From contig NZ_AP024235.1 of NCBI RefSeq assembly GCF_016756315.1, positions 2,852,001-2,916,000 of the forward strand: 64,000 bases of DNA, written 5' to 3'. This document shows, in pieces, positions 34,700 to 46,479 of the stretch. The translations under genes and the position numbers were made by a program. Positions within the stretch are counted from its first letter, which is position 1, and every line of letters begins with the position of its first letter. Below the pieces are notes generated by a model. The model worked only from the letters and a program-made list of their open reading frames with translations, searched no databases and was not told where the DNA came from. This DNA is from Alteromonas sp. KC3 (GTDB lineage Bacteria; Pseudomonadota; Gammaproteobacteria; Enterobacterales; Alteromonadaceae).

Positions 34700-34765
34700 A
34701 CAATGAAGCTGAAGCACCTATTGATAAGGCGCTTATATTTCTAACCGCACGTTTGCACTAGGCAA

Positions 34766-36826
<2,061 letters not shown>

Positions 36827-36886
36827 TTATAACGTTGTATTTTTAAATGTGATGTCGCTTTAACGCGACAACGTTAATATTTATTG

Positions 36887-37744
36887 TTATGAATTCATTT
36901 TTTTTACCGCGCCATGTAGCGGTGGGTAATCGGGTAACACTTTTGTCTTTTGTGCTTCCATGGCCTTAAATACGTCTTCCATTTGAAACATGCCCGCTTG
37001 CCATGTCGCCATGTAATTGAGACTTTCTGCCACGGTGTGCTCTACCGCATAGTTAATCATAGTTTTGGTACCCGATACGGCGAGTGGCGAATTGGCCGCA
37101 ATTTGCTTAGCAATGGTCATGACTTCTTCAAGCATGCTGGCTTGGTCGTCAAAGACACGATTAACAAACCCCAGTTGCTGCGCTTCCTGTGCACCAAAGT
37201 TGCGCCCGGTGTACGCTAATTCTTTTACGATGCCGATGGGAATAAGTTTTGGAAGGCGTTGTAACGTCCCTACATCCGCGGTCATACCAAGCTGAGTCTC
37301 TTTGATTGTAAAGAACGCATCGTTAGTGCAGTAGCGCATATCGCAAGCGCTCAGTAAATCTACCGCACCGCCAATTGCACCACCTTGCACAGCACCGATA
37401 ACGGGCATACGCGCTTGCTCTATGGCAGTAAAGCTATCTTGAAGCAGCATAACCATGCGGCGCATGCGTTCCGCGCGACGTGAGGGATCGCCTTTGAAAT
37501 CCTCTTTCATATTCAAAAAGACGGATAGATCCATACCCGCTGAGAAATGCTTTCCTGTAGAGGAAATCACAATAACTCTTGCCTCGGCGGCATCGTCAAT
37601 GGCCCGCACCGCAGCCGGTAATTCGGTCCAAAAAGCAGGGTTCATACTGTTCATCGCTTCTGGGCGGTTTAACACAATATGGGCAATATGACCTTCGGTT
37701 GTAATCTCTAACGTAGAGTAATGCATGGTTTGCGCTGTCTCCAT
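36887..37744 (-). CDS. Crotonase-family enzyme, probable delta(3,5)-delta(2,4)-dienoyl-CoA isomerase
   Basis: A 285-residue enoyl-CoA hydratase/isomerase family protein. It carries GKHFSAGMDL (CoA oxyanion strand) and QGGAIGGAVDLLSACDMRYC. The segment ADVGTLQRLPKLI is characteristic of the dienoyl-CoA isomerase branch (ECH1-like) rather than of simple hydratases. It would shift double bonds so that FadH, encoded just downstream, can act. The ATG at 37744 has AGGA upstream. Two tandem palindromes lie between it and the divergent TetR gene. Confidence 0.88.
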   Translation of the reverse strand: METAQTMHYSTLEITTEGHIAHIVLNRPEAMNSMNPAFWTELPAAVRAIDDAAEARVIVISSTGKHFSAGMDLSVFLNMKEDFKGDPSRRAERMRRMVMLLQDSFTAIEQARMPVIGAVQGGAIGGAVDLLSACDMRYCTNDAFFTIKETQLGMTADVGTLQRLPKLIPIGIVKELAYTGRNFGAQEAQQLGFVNRVFDDQASMLEEVMTIAKQIAANSPLAVSGTKTMINYAVEHTVAESLNYMATWQAGMFQMEDVFKAMEAQKTKVLPDYPPLHGAVKKMNS

Positions 37745-37773
37745 GGCGAATTCCTATTAACAATTTTGCAAAC

Positions 37774-37786
37774 TAGACAGCGTCAA
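37774..37786. promoter_or_regulatory. TetR operator copy 1
   Basis: TAGACAGCGTCAA followed by GATAAAA. An imperfect copy of the perfect palindrome 27 bp to the right. Confidence 0.55.
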
Positions 37787-37800
37787 GATAAAAGGCTATG

Positions 37801-37813
37801 TTGACAGTGTCAA
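37801..37813. promoter_or_regulatory. TetR operator copy 2
   Basis: TTGACAGTGTCAA is a perfect 13-bp palindrome around a central G, again followed by GATAAAA. It lies in the divergent promoter region between the isomerase gene and the TetR gene. Confidence 0.6.
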
Positions 37814-37950
37814 GATAAAAAGTAAGGTATTGGGGTGCGGTGTATTGACCTTGTGCTTTTTAAGAGGCATTGTCCGTGCACCTAGGGTAGTCGCAACACT
37901 GCCTATGGACTCAATAGTGTAGTCAATGTTTTCGGAATTCGTGTTTACTT

Positions 37951-38553
37951 ATGGCATCAGCAGTACAAACTTATCACCACGGTGATTTGCGCAGCACACT
38001 TCTAGAGGTTGCAACAAAGCGCCTTGCACACCAAGGCGTAGACAGTCTTTCATTGAGAAAACTTGCTGAAGATGCAGGCGTTTCACGCACGGCGCCTTAT
38101 CATCACTTTAAAGACAAAAGTGCTTTGCTAAGCGCAATAGCCGCCAAAGGCTTTAGTGATTGGCATAACGCTGCAAAACGCATTTTTGAACAAGAAGACA
38201 AAACACCACAGGCGCGTTTTAGAGAGTTTGTACACGAATATGTCGGGTATGCGGCAGATAATCCTGAAATGTACGAATTGATGTTTGGTCGCACCATCTG
38301 GCGCAACAACGCTGCGACAGATGATTTAAAAGAGGTGGCTTTTCCGTGCTTTCAATTCCAGGTCACCATGACACGCTACTGGCAAGAAAAAGGCTTGTTG
38401 CCAGATAATAAAGATGCCTTGCGATTGGCCCAGGTAACCTGGGGCACGTTACACGGTATTGCGCGACTTCTTATAGATGGTATTTACGCCGACAACAGTC
38501 ACATTGAAGAAATGTGTGACTGTGCCGCCGATCTGTTTATGCAAAAACCCTAG
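37951..38553 (+). CDS. TetR-family regulator of the neighbouring fatty-acid genes
   Basis: A 200-residue TetR protein. The N-terminal helix-turn-helix (LSLRKLAEDAGVSRTAPYHHFKDKSALL, about 33-60) is followed by an all-helical domain with AADNPEMYELMFGR and a C-terminal aromatic pattern seen in the WHG/TetR_C_33 group. It is divergent from the isomerase/fadH genes with tandem palindromes between, so it probably represses them and itself. The ligand is likely an acyl-CoA, which is inference. Confidence 0.85.
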   Translation: MASAVQTYHHGDLRSTLLEVATKRLAHQGVDSLSLRKLAEDAGVSRTAPYHHFKDKSALLSAIAAKGFSDWHNAAKRIFEQEDKTPQARFREFVHEYVGYAADNPEMYELMFGRTIWRNNAATDDLKEVAFPCFQFQVTMTRYWQEKGLLPDNKDALRLAQVTWGTLHGIARLLIDGIYADNSHIEEMCDCAADLFMQKP

Positions 38554-38580
38554 CGCTTTTTGCAGTGAGTTTTTCACACC

Positions 38581-40221
38581 TTAGCTTGCGATGGGTATTG
38601 GTTGCCCTTCGTGTGCCGCTTTAATAAATTCAGCGGCGCGCTCAGCAATCATGATGGTAGGCGCGTTGGTGTTGCCACCAATCAAGCTTGGCATGACAGA
38701 GGCATCCACTACACGAAGCCCTTTTACGCCTCGCACATTTAATTGATTATCCACAACCGCCATTGGATCATCACTGCTGCCCATTTTGCATGTGCCTATG
38801 GGGTGATAAATCGTCTCTGCACGCTCTCGCAAAAAGTCGAGAATCTCTTCATCGGTTTGCGCGTCTTCACCGGGATACAGTTCACTGCCACCAAATTTCT
38901 CAAAATCTGGCGCTGAAAGTAACTTTCGGGCAATTCTCACACCTTCAATCATTACCTGCTGATCTTCCTCAGCAGAAAGGTAATTAGGGTCAATCAAAGC
39001 TTGATCTGCAGGATGGTTACTCTGCAGCAAAATTGTGCCGCGACTTTTGGGGTACAAGCAGCACACGTGTAACCCGTATCCATACCCAAAGGCCAGTTGT
39101 CGCCCGTGATCATTTAAAATAGCGGGCAAGAAATGGAACTGAATATCCGGCCCTTGTGTTGCAAGACTAGAACTCACAAACCCGCCAGACTCGGCAATGT
39201 TTGAAGAGAATATACCTTTGCGCTTAAAGGCATAATCAGCCGTAGCCTTAACATAAGACGGTAGTGCACCCGCTGCAACTGCGTACCCTTCGCGGGCTTT
39301 ACAGGTGTATTGGACAATCGCGTCTAGATGGTCTTGTAAGTTTTGGCCTACGCCCGGCAAATCTTGTTGTACAAAGATCCCCTTTTCTTCTAATTCGGCA
39401 CGTGGACCAATGCCAGATAGCATTAAAAGTTGCGGTGAATTGATAGCGCCTCCGCACAATATCACTTCGCTTTTGACAAAATAGCGGTTAACAGCGCCTT
39501 TTTCTCTTACCTGAACACCAATTGCCCTACCTTCTTTCAGCAGAACTTTTTCAGCGGCTACCTTGGTAAGTACCGTTAAGTTGTTGCGATGTTTAGCTTG
39601 GGTCAAATACCCTTTTGCAGTTGAACAACGCTGACCGTTAACCTGAGTTACGTGGTAATAGCCCAGCCCTTCCCGGTCATCTCTGTTGAAATCATCAAGT
39701 TGTCGGTACCCTGCAAACGACGCTGAATTCACAAAGGCATCTGACAGCACACTGGTATGGCGTAATTTGCTGACATTTAAAGGGCCACCTGTACCATGAT
39801 ATTCATCAGCGCCTTCTTCGAAATTTTCAGCACGCTTAAAGTACGGCAAGACTTCATCAAATGACCATCCCGTCGCCCCTTCTTCATTTGCCCACCGGTC
39901 ATAGTCTTCTTTTTGACCCCGTATGTAGCACATAGCGTTAACGGAACTACTACCGCCAAGGGTTTTTCCACGCGGCCAGAACAGCTCACGGTCATACATC
40001 TCTTTTTGTGGTGCGGTATGATAACCCCACCCAATACCTTCAAAGCGGCTAAGCAATGATAGGCCAAAGGGAATATGAATAAACGGGTTGGTGTCTTTTG
40101 AACCAGCCTCAAGAAGCAGAATATCTAGCGCTGGATTCTCAGATAGTCGCGTGGCAAGTACTGCGCCGGCTGAGCCGCCGCCTACGATGATGTAATCGTA
40201 TTTATTTAGTACTTCACTCAT
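38581..40221 (-). CDS. GMC-family FAD-dependent oxidoreductase (choline/alcohol dehydrogenase type)
   Basis: A 546-residue flavoprotein. It opens with the FAD Rossmann motif [19 protein letters not shown] and has the GMC signatures [14 protein letters not shown] (about 83-96) and [16 protein letters not shown] (about 258-273). It ends with the HPIGTCKMG active-site His and the [16 protein letters not shown] motif. There is no signal peptide. It belongs to the branch containing choline dehydrogenase BetA and medium-chain alcohol dehydrogenase AlkJ. Among lipid genes and without betaine genes next to it, an alcohol substrate is more likely. It is convergent with the TetR gene. Confidence 0.88.
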   Translation of the reverse strand: MSEVLNKYDYIIVGGGSAGAVLATRLSENPALDILLLEAGSKDTNPFIHIPFGLSLLSRFEGIGWGYHTAPQKEMYDRELFWPRGKTLGGSSSVNAMCYIRGQKEDYDRWANEEGATGWSFDEVLPYFKRAENFEEGADEYHGTGGPLNVSKLRHTSVLSDAFVNSASFAGYRQLDDFNRDDREGLGYYHVTQVNGQRCSTAKGYLTQAKHRNNLTVLTKVAAEKVLLKEGRAIGVQVREKGAVNRYFVKSEVILCGGAINSPQLLMLSGIGPRAELEEKGIFVQQDLPGVGQNLQDHLDAIVQYTCKAREGYAVAAGALPSYVKATADYAFKRKGIFSSNIAESGGFVSSSLATQGPDIQFHFLPAILNDHGRQLAFGYGYGLHVCCLYPKSRGTILLQSNHPADQALIDPNYLSAEEDQQVMIEGVRIARKLLSAPDFEKFGGSELYPGEDAQTDEEILDFLRERAETIYHPIGTCKMGSSDDPMAVVDNQLNVRGVKGLRVVDASVMPSLIGGNTNAPTIMIAERAAEFIKAAHEGQPIPIAS

Positions 40222-40504
40222 TACGCTTACTCCTTGCCACTAAATAGTAGTGATATACTTAGGGCATCAACTTGTTAATAAAATGTTGTGGTACGACCAG
40301 ATTACCAAATAACACTACAGCGAGAAAAGTTTTATATTGTAAGTTTTAAAAAATCTAATAATCTTGGTAATTTAGAAGCTATACGTTCAAAAAAATGAAC
40401 TATTAAGTATACGTGCTCTTATGTAGCTCTTATGTAGTACATTGGTAACGTTTCAACTTACCCTCTTATATACAACCTCGTGACGGACAGCGGTCAAAAT
40501 AACT

Positions 40505-41242
40505 ATGATAACAACGCAATTAACGCTTAAAGACCGCATAACACTCTTTATCGCCACATGGTTGGTAAAATTTGGAAAACTCAATCACGACGACTTTACC
40601 CAACCTGAGCTTCAAGCACTCATCGAAGAAGCCTTTCCTTACCAATTCACTTTCGATATTCCAGTTGGCGTAGGTACAGTAAATGTGCTTGAAGGCAAAG
40701 TGACTCTGGATAACGCCGCCAATCGCGTTGGGTTGCAATGCTTAGCTGCCGTTCATATTGAAGTGGCTGCAAGCACTATTTATCGTGCCCACATCGTATT
40801 TGCATTAAGTGCTACTCCGCACTACGACGCTAATGCTGAAACCCTGTACCTCACTAATTTAACTACGGACACGCTCACGTTAATTAACGACGACTATGCG
40901 TTTATTCGTGATACGCAATTTCTGTTGTCTAAGTTTTTTCCAAAAAGCTTAAACTCGCTATTGGGCAAACCTTTGCGCTCTGCCCTATCATTGTTTACGG
41001 CAGGTACGTCAGATATGGCATCAGAGTATTTAAAGCTTTATCTTTCAGGGTCAAAACAAGCTATTCTTGATTACCACAAACCACAAATAGATAACGCCAT
41101 TACACGACAGCTCACTCAAGACGATTTAAGCCACCGCATGCGAGATACCCAATGGCGAGAAGTCTTGTTTGCTCGCCTGGGTAAAAACGTGCGCGTCGAA
41201 GACAACGTGCTTCGTTTTTACCTTAATGATCACTCACAATAG
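40505..41242 (+). CDS. DUF1439-like protein, function unknown
   Basis: A 245-residue protein I do not recognise firmly. The middle (about 50-130) alternates beta strands and includes VLEGKVTLDNAANRVGLQCLAAV and TLYLTNLTTDTL, reminiscent of DUF1439/YceB-type lipid-binding folds. Here there is no lipobox, only a mildly hydrophobic N-terminus. The 3' end overlaps the end of the opposing wax-ester synthase gene by 20 bp, so the two transcripts are antisense at their tails. Upstream 283 bp hold no gene. Confidence 0.7.
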   Translation: MITTQLTLKDRITLFIATWLVKFGKLNHDDFTQPELQALIEEAFPYQFTFDIPVGVGTVNVLEGKVTLDNAANRVGLQCLAAVHIEVAASTIYRAHIVFALSATPHYDANAETLYLTNLTTDTLTLINDDYAFIRDTQFLLSKFFPKSLNSLLGKPLRSALSLFTAGTSDMASEYLKLYLSGSKQAILDYHKPQIDNAITRQLTQDDLSHRMRDTQWREVLFARLGKNVRVEDNVLRFYLNDHSQ

Positions 41243-42662
41243 ATACCGGCATCACCTCTACTTGTTCACCAATGTCCTCTATATTTAATCGAGGATCATC
41301 AACACTGGCTTCAAGCATATCGAATGCTTCACTAACGTATTTAGCTAGAGGCTGCAAAGACTCAATATTCTTATTACAACACACCAAACCTACATTAGCC
41401 GTGCCAGCATAGGTCATAAGGGTAATGTTAACACCGCCTCCGGGCGTCATGGTTGATATGGGATAACACGCAAGTAACTCTGCATCTTTCAAGTAACGGG
41501 TATCTTTAGGCCCTGGTACATTAGATATCAGAATATTGGCGATAGGCTTAACCACACTTGATAGCCTAAGCCACTCAAATACAAGGGCCAATGACTGAAT
41601 GGCAATAGTATAGCCACTAAACGCAGCAGGCCTTGCGTGTTGCGCTGCGTGTTTCACTATACGGTGATTTACCACTATTTGTCGCAAACGCAGATACGGG
41701 TCGGTTTCGCCATGGGCTAACTGGACTGGCACAATGGCAATTTTATTGCCTGTGGTTTTCTCGCCAGGTTTTCTTAAGTTAATAGGCATGTTGGTAAAAA
41801 GGGCTTTTTTGAACACTTGTCCATGGTCTTGCAACAACTTGTGCACCCCAATATCAAACGCGCAAAGCAGCACTTCGTTGGCTGTAGAGCGCGTACGGCG
41901 GGCTAACTGTTTTACACGTGTAAAGTCTAAGTCCATCGTGGCGACTGCCCTGCCTGCTTTAACTTGCCCTGTAAGCACCGTTTTCGTGCCGGTAAAGGGA
42001 ATTGGCATATAGTGAGGGTTAACTCTAAGAAGTTTCATGAATATCCGCAAAAAGATAATACACAAATCAAGTACGGTTTTTAGCGCATACCCCACGCCCA
42101 CCAAACGTTTATAAAAACTGATTGGGTCGCGCTTTTTATGTCTTAGGCGTTTAACGGCCCACACAGGCGTAAATTTGGTGTCGTGAGAGTGCGGCACATA
42201 GCCTGATTGAAACCATCGCACCAATGTCGCACCATCGCCATACATGTGATGAACCCGCGCATAAATGGCAAATGTGTCGCTATTTTCGTCGAAGATAAAG
42301 TGGTACTGCCAGAGTGGCTTATCAGGGTCAAGGCGTGAAGCGTGCAAACGTGCAACAAAAGCATCCAGCGCTTCGCGGTTAGTCACATCAGCCACTTTGT
42401 GAATTTGCACATGGTAATCCATGTTGAGTTTTTTAACTGGCGAGAAGCCAACCGGGTAGCCAAGTACGGTTTTAATGGCACAATTGAACGGCGATGTCGC
42501 ACGGGCAAACCCTCGAATTTCCTGAAAGAGTTCAGGTACGTATTCAGTGCTTTTGGCCCCTTTCGGCATGGCAAGTAGCTGCAAACATGCAACGTGTTTT
42601 GGGTTCTCATCAGACTCGGTTATCCAAAAAGACTTATCTAAGAAACTGAGCGTTTTTGCCAT
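41223..42662 (-). CDS. Wax-ester synthase/diacylglycerol acyltransferase (WS/DGAT)
   Basis: About 479 residues. The condensing motif HHxxxDG appears as HHMYGDG (about 137-143), and NVPGPKDTRYL near the C-terminus is another landmark of bacterial WS/DGATs. The enzyme esterifies long-chain alcohols or diacylglycerol with acyl-CoA to make storage lipids. The second of two adjacent ATG codons (42662) has the better spacing from AGGA. It starts 10 bp after a TetR gene on the same strand, so the pair is an operon with probable autoregulation. Substrate class not determinable. Confidence 0.88.
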   Translation of the reverse strand: MAKTLSFLDKSFWITESDENPKHVACLQLLAMPKGAKSTEYVPELFQEIRGFARATSPFNCAIKTVLGYPVGFSPVKKLNMDYHVQIHKVADVTNREALDAFVARLHASRLDPDKPLWQYHFIFDENSDTFAIYARVHHMYGDGATLVRWFQSGYVPHSHDTKFTPVWAVKRLRHKKRDPISFYKRLVGVGYALKTVLDLCIIFLRIFMKLLRVNPHYMPIPFTGTKTVLTGQVKAGRAVATMDLDFTRVKQLARRTRSTANEVLLCAFDIGVHKLLQDHGQVFKKALFTNMPINLRKPGEKTTGNKIAIVPVQLAHGETDPYLRLRQIVVNHRIVKHAAQHARPAAFSGYTIAIQSLALVFEWLRLSSVVKPIANILISNVPGPKDTRYLKDAELLACYPISTMTPGGGVNITLMTYAGTANVGLVCCNKNIESLQPLAKYVSEAFDMLEASVDDPRLNIEDIGEQVEVMPVSIVSDH

Positions 42663-42672
42663 CATTATTCCT

Positions 42673-43338
42673 TTAAGCAAAGTCGAGGGGCGACTGGGTT
42701 TTGAAATCTTTTACAAAATCGTGCGAGTTGAGCGTTTGCTCCAACTTCAGCTTTTCATCGTCACTTAACGCTAACCTTGGCAAAATGGCTACCATCATTA
42801 ATGACAAAGCGTGATACTTCTGTAAGGTGTCATCAAGATGACTGCTAAGCTCATCAAATTGGCAAGATTGCGTGATGATAAGAGCAACCAAGTCTACAAG
42901 TAACGTACTGTCGGATTTGTTCGCTAGTAATACTTCACGCAGGCGAAGCGAATCGAAAAGGTAAGTAAGCTGCGAGCGTAAACTCGATAGAATGTTTTTG
43001 CGGGAGCGAATAATTGAGGGGTATTTCTCAACCAAATCTGCTGGACTGCGATAGAAAAACCGAAACACATGAATACTATCCACCAGCAAATACAGGTAAT
43101 ACATAATATCTTCAGCGTGCAAGGTGTCGAGCTTGTCTTTCACAAGCAGCTTTTGCATTTGCTGTTCGTGCATTTTCATTAGCGCTGTCACAAGGCTATC
43201 CTTGCCCTTAAAGTGGTAATATAAATTGCCCGGACTGATGTCCAGCTCAACGGCAATATCAACACTGGTTACGGTATTCTCACCATGTTCGTTAAACAGG
43301 GTAAGAGCCGTCAATAAAATCCTTTGTGCGGTTTTCAT
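42673..43338 (-). CDS. TetR-family regulator upstream of WS/DGAT
   Basis: A 221-residue TetR protein. The helix-turn-helix is visible as VTSVDIAVELDISPGNLYYHFKGKDSLV (about 23-50). The C-terminal helical domain includes RFFYRSPADLVEKYPSI, a pattern of the TetR group found with lipid genes in Alteromonadales. It is the first gene of the operon with the acyltransferase. No clear palindrome was found in its short upstream region. Confidence 0.85.
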   Translation of the reverse strand: MKTAQRILLTALTLFNEHGENTVTSVDIAVELDISPGNLYYHFKGKDSLVTALMKMHEQQMQKLLVKDKLDTLHAEDIMYYLYLLVDSIHVFRFFYRSPADLVEKYPSIIRSRKNILSSLRSQLTYLFDSLRLREVLLANKSDSTLLVDLVALIITQSCQFDELSSHLDDTLQKYHALSLMMVAILPRLALSDDEKLKLEQTLNSHDFVKDFKTQSPLDFA

Positions 43339-43446
43339 ATATACAAATTCAACACCTATTGCACCTCATAGGAGGCTTTTTTACTTGTGTTTATTCATCC
43401 AATCGTACCGCTAACTTATCTCGCTTGGATGCTCAACTTCTCACTA

Positions 43447-44655
43447 TCACATAAAAACAAAGTACAACTGCGCGAAGCCTGCCACCATGCCCAATATTGC
43501 ACCTGTTACAATGAGCTTCCATTCATCTTGCTGGTAAGCTGGGCGCAGTACGCCTTCAAACTCTTCAGCAGAAAGTGCCTGCATGCGCTCACTCAAGTCT
43601 TGACCTACGTGCAAAGCACCATTGGCATAGTCAAACGCATACATAAGATACTTGTCTGAATTGTCAAAGATTTGCTGCACGGCCAATGCTTTCATTTTAT
43701 GGTAATTTTCCGACCCTACCCCAAGGGCAAAATACGGCTGAGCTATGGCAACATAACGCTCGATGGCATCGTTAACATGCAGCTCAATAAGCTCAAGCAG
43801 TTGTGCTGAACCAGAGCCATGTAAAATAATATTAGTAATGTTTTTAGGGGTTATCAGCTTTTCTTCGATAATTGATGAATAGACCTCAGACACTTCCTTT
43901 TGCCGTTTGAGAAACATGCCTTGTATGGTCATAGGGCCGAGTTTTCTGGGGCGCTTCGGCTCAAAGATAATTTTGATGGCAATCCAATTCGTCGCATACC
44001 CTACCAGGAGCCCGCCTAACGGCAATATCCACCATGCCTGATAGAAATACCACAACAGCATGGTTGGCAAACCAAACAGAAAACCAAAATAAAAACCCGA
44101 GCGAACGATAAACGGAAATTCTTTACTGCCGGCGGTCAAAAAGATTTCATTAATCAGTTCAGGAGAATTAACCAGTTGTTCAACAACAAGTTCTTTAATG
44201 TCCAAAATTTCAGACACATTGTGCTGAAAGTCGTCCACCATTTTGTGAACCACATTAGGTATGTCATTCTCGATTCGCTGGTATACCAAATTTTTGCCTT
44301 GTACAGGCAACGCTGCCCAAAGCTGAGGGGCAGACTCAGCCATCACATTATTGACGACTTTTCGTATCACTTGGCTTAAGCGACGCTCCATTGCCTTAGT
44401 GAGCTCGTCGGGGTCTAAACGCTGCGCTAATTCTTCAACGCTTAGTAGCTTACCCAACACCAATTCAACTTCAATCTCTGCCATTTGGCGGCGTTTGGCG
44501 GGTATTAGTCCCTGCCATCCAAATATAGGTTTAATGCCAACAAACTCTATAGGGTAAAACATCATTTTTACCGCTAAATAGTTTGTTAGCCAGCCTACTA
44601 TGGCGCTTATCAGCGGGATAGATAGCAGAGTGAGCGTTTCAAAATTCCATTCCAT
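43447..44655 (-). CDS. DUF445 membrane protein
   Basis: A 402-residue DUF445 family protein. Membrane segments are near 8-30, 190-215 and 382-402, with a repeated landmark GWLTNYLAVKMMFYPIEFVG near the N-terminus and GYATNWIAIKIIFEPKRP near 218-238. The two halves each carry an insertion-type motif followed by helical regions. It probably sits in the inner membrane with a large soluble helical part. No biochemical role is established for the family as far as I know. Confidence 0.85.
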   Translation of the reverse strand: MEWNFETLTLLSIPLISAIVGWLTNYLAVKMMFYPIEFVGIKPIFGWQGLIPAKRRQMAEIEVELVLGKLLSVEELAQRLDPDELTKAMERRLSQVIRKVVNNVMAESAPQLWAALPVQGKNLVYQRIENDIPNVVHKMVDDFQHNVSEILDIKELVVEQLVNSPELINEIFLTAGSKEFPFIVRSGFYFGFLFGLPTMLLWYFYQAWWILPLGGLLVGYATNWIAIKIIFEPKRPRKLGPMTIQGMFLKRQKEVSEVYSSIIEEKLITPKNITNIILHGSGSAQLLELIELHVNDAIERYVAIAQPYFALGVGSENYHKMKALAVQQIFDNSDKYLMYAFDYANGALHVGQDLSERMQALSAEEFEGVLRPAYQQDEWKLIVTGAILGMVAGFAQLYFVFM

Positions 44656-44932
44656 ACTGCGAGTAAGTGGTCCGATTTATTATTTTCTTTCTCAGGCTAC
44701 TGAGTGCATAGGATTTGGTCAATGTAAAAGTGACATTTAGTGCTAATTGTTGATTGAAAACAAGTGAATGTGCGGCTAAAAAGTGGAATATATACACACT
44801 CAACAAATTCTGATTTTCTAGGTAGTAGATTCTAAAATTCAGACTTACACTGAACTATGTTGACATAAAAGTAGCGTGTCTGCTGGTTAAAAAGCGCGTT
44901 GCTCAGTCTTTCAAACTGAATAGGTAGTTGCC

Positions 44933-46393
44933 ATGGCAGTATTCGATTTGCGTTTAAAAAAACTAGAACATGACATTGAGCATGCTAGTAGTAGTGATGA
45001 ATACGAAGCAGCATGTCTTGCACATGATGCCCTTTCTGGTGCCGAAGAATGGAAAGCGAAAGATGCCTGTGACGACTACGATTACAAATTAATTAGAAAG
45101 CGTGTTCAACGTTTGCAGCTAGCCCGCGGCAAAGGAGACATACATGCGCTTATGTCAATTCTTCACGAAGGGCTCCATGGCAATCTGGGCAATATCGCCA
45201 ACCCCGTACTAATTAGTAAGTGCAAAATCGGTACGAAATACCTGATAGAGCAGTTTATTGATGAGGTTATCACTGCGCTAGAGCAAATTTATCACGCCGA
45301 CGAAAACGACGTCGATTTCTACGAAAAGCTATCATTCTTTGAAGAAACAGCTCATGCGTTTGGTCGCAGTTGTCTAATGCTATCAGGCGGTGCAGGCCTT
45401 GGCTTTTTTCACGCCGGCGTGGTGAAATCGCTTAACGAGAAAAATTTACTGCCCACTGTAGTGTCAGGGGCAAGTGCGGGTTCTATTATTGCCGCTATGC
45501 TTGGCACGCGCGATCACGACGAATTACTTGAGTCGTTAAGCGCCGAATTTATTTACGAGACCTTTAAACACTGGCGCAGCTTTGCTGGGCTCGGCAAAAA
45601 GAGTTTATTCGACAGTTCAGTGCTAGAGAACGCACTTATCGAACTGTTCGACTTAACCACCTTCGAGGAGGCCTTTAAAAAGACGGGTCGCCACATCACC
45701 ATCACGGTATCACCTGCCGACCTTCATCAACATTCGCGTTTGCTCAATGCTAAAACATCGCCAAATGCCATTATTACCCAAGCGGTTCGCGCCTCGTGCG
45801 CCGTGCCAATTATTTTTAGCCCAGTTCAATTACGTGCAAAGACACTAAGTGGTGAGGTGGTGCCTTACATTCCGAACAGACGCTTCGCAGATGGTTCACT
45901 TATGGCAGACTTACCATTTGACCGTCTCGCAAGGCTTTATGGCGTTAACCATAGCATTGTGAGTCAAACTAACCCGCTTGCGGTTCCGTTTATTTCATCT
46001 AATCGCATTGATCCTAATTCCTTGTGGGACATGTCTGCACGCCACATTGGTCAACTTGCTAAGACTAATAGCATTTTTGCCATAGATATCATTGAACGCT
46101 TAACTGGAAATAAAGCGGCTAAATTGGCAATCCATAAAGTACGCTCTATTATTGATCAGCAATATGTTGGCAATATCAACATACTCCCTAAGCGACAAAT
46201 TAGAAACTTGTCACAGGTATTGTCTAACCCGACTTTACAAAGTATTCAACAACTCATAGCGAGTGGTGAACGCGCTTCGTGGCCACAACTGCACGTTATA
46301 AAAAGAAATACCAAAATAAGTGAAAATTTGAGGTATCATCTGGCACAATTGAAAAAACGCGAGGCGGTGGAATTAGGACACCTTGTTCGTTAG
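44933..46393 (+). CDS. Patatin-like phospholipase/triacylglycerol lipase
   Basis: A 486-residue protein. An N-terminal DUF3336-like helical region (about 1-140) precedes the patatin domain. This has the oxyanion loop LSGGAGLGFFHAG (about 148-160), the nucleophile elbow GASAGS (about 178-183, Ser in GxSxG) and the catalytic Asp in FADGSL (about 323). The architecture matches yeast and bacterial triacylglycerol lipases. Close to WS/DGAT and phasin genes, it may mobilise storage lipid. It has its own 277-bp upstream region and no signal peptide. Confidence 0.88.
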   Translation: MAVFDLRLKKLEHDIEHASSSDEYEAACLAHDALSGAEEWKAKDACDDYDYKLIRKRVQRLQLARGKGDIHALMSILHEGLHGNLGNIANPVLISKCKIGTKYLIEQFIDEVITALEQIYHADENDVDFYEKLSFFEETAHAFGRSCLMLSGGAGLGFFHAGVVKSLNEKNLLPTVVSGASAGSIIAAMLGTRDHDELLESLSAEFIYETFKHWRSFAGLGKKSLFDSSVLENALIELFDLTTFEEAFKKTGRHITITVSPADLHQHSRLLNAKTSPNAIITQAVRASCAVPIIFSPVQLRAKTLSGEVVPYIPNRRFADGSLMADLPFDRLARLYGVNHSIVSQTNPLAVPFISSNRIDPNSLWDMSARHIGQLAKTNSIFAIDIIERLTGNKAAKLAIHKVRSIIDQQYVGNINILPKRQIRNLSQVLSNPTLQSIQQLIASGERASWPQLHVIKRNTKISENLRYHLAQLKKREAVELGHLVR

Positions 46394-46479
46394 CCCAAAA
46401 AGCAAACTCATCGCCCCTAGTTATCGTAAGAATGGTTAAAGCTAGACGGTAACGCCCAGTTAGATTGGTAAGGACGACG

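Noticed and set aside
40415..40436. Two tandem copies of GCTCTTATGTA upstream of the DUF1439-like gene
   Set aside because: Only two copies and no link to a known element; likely a simple duplication.
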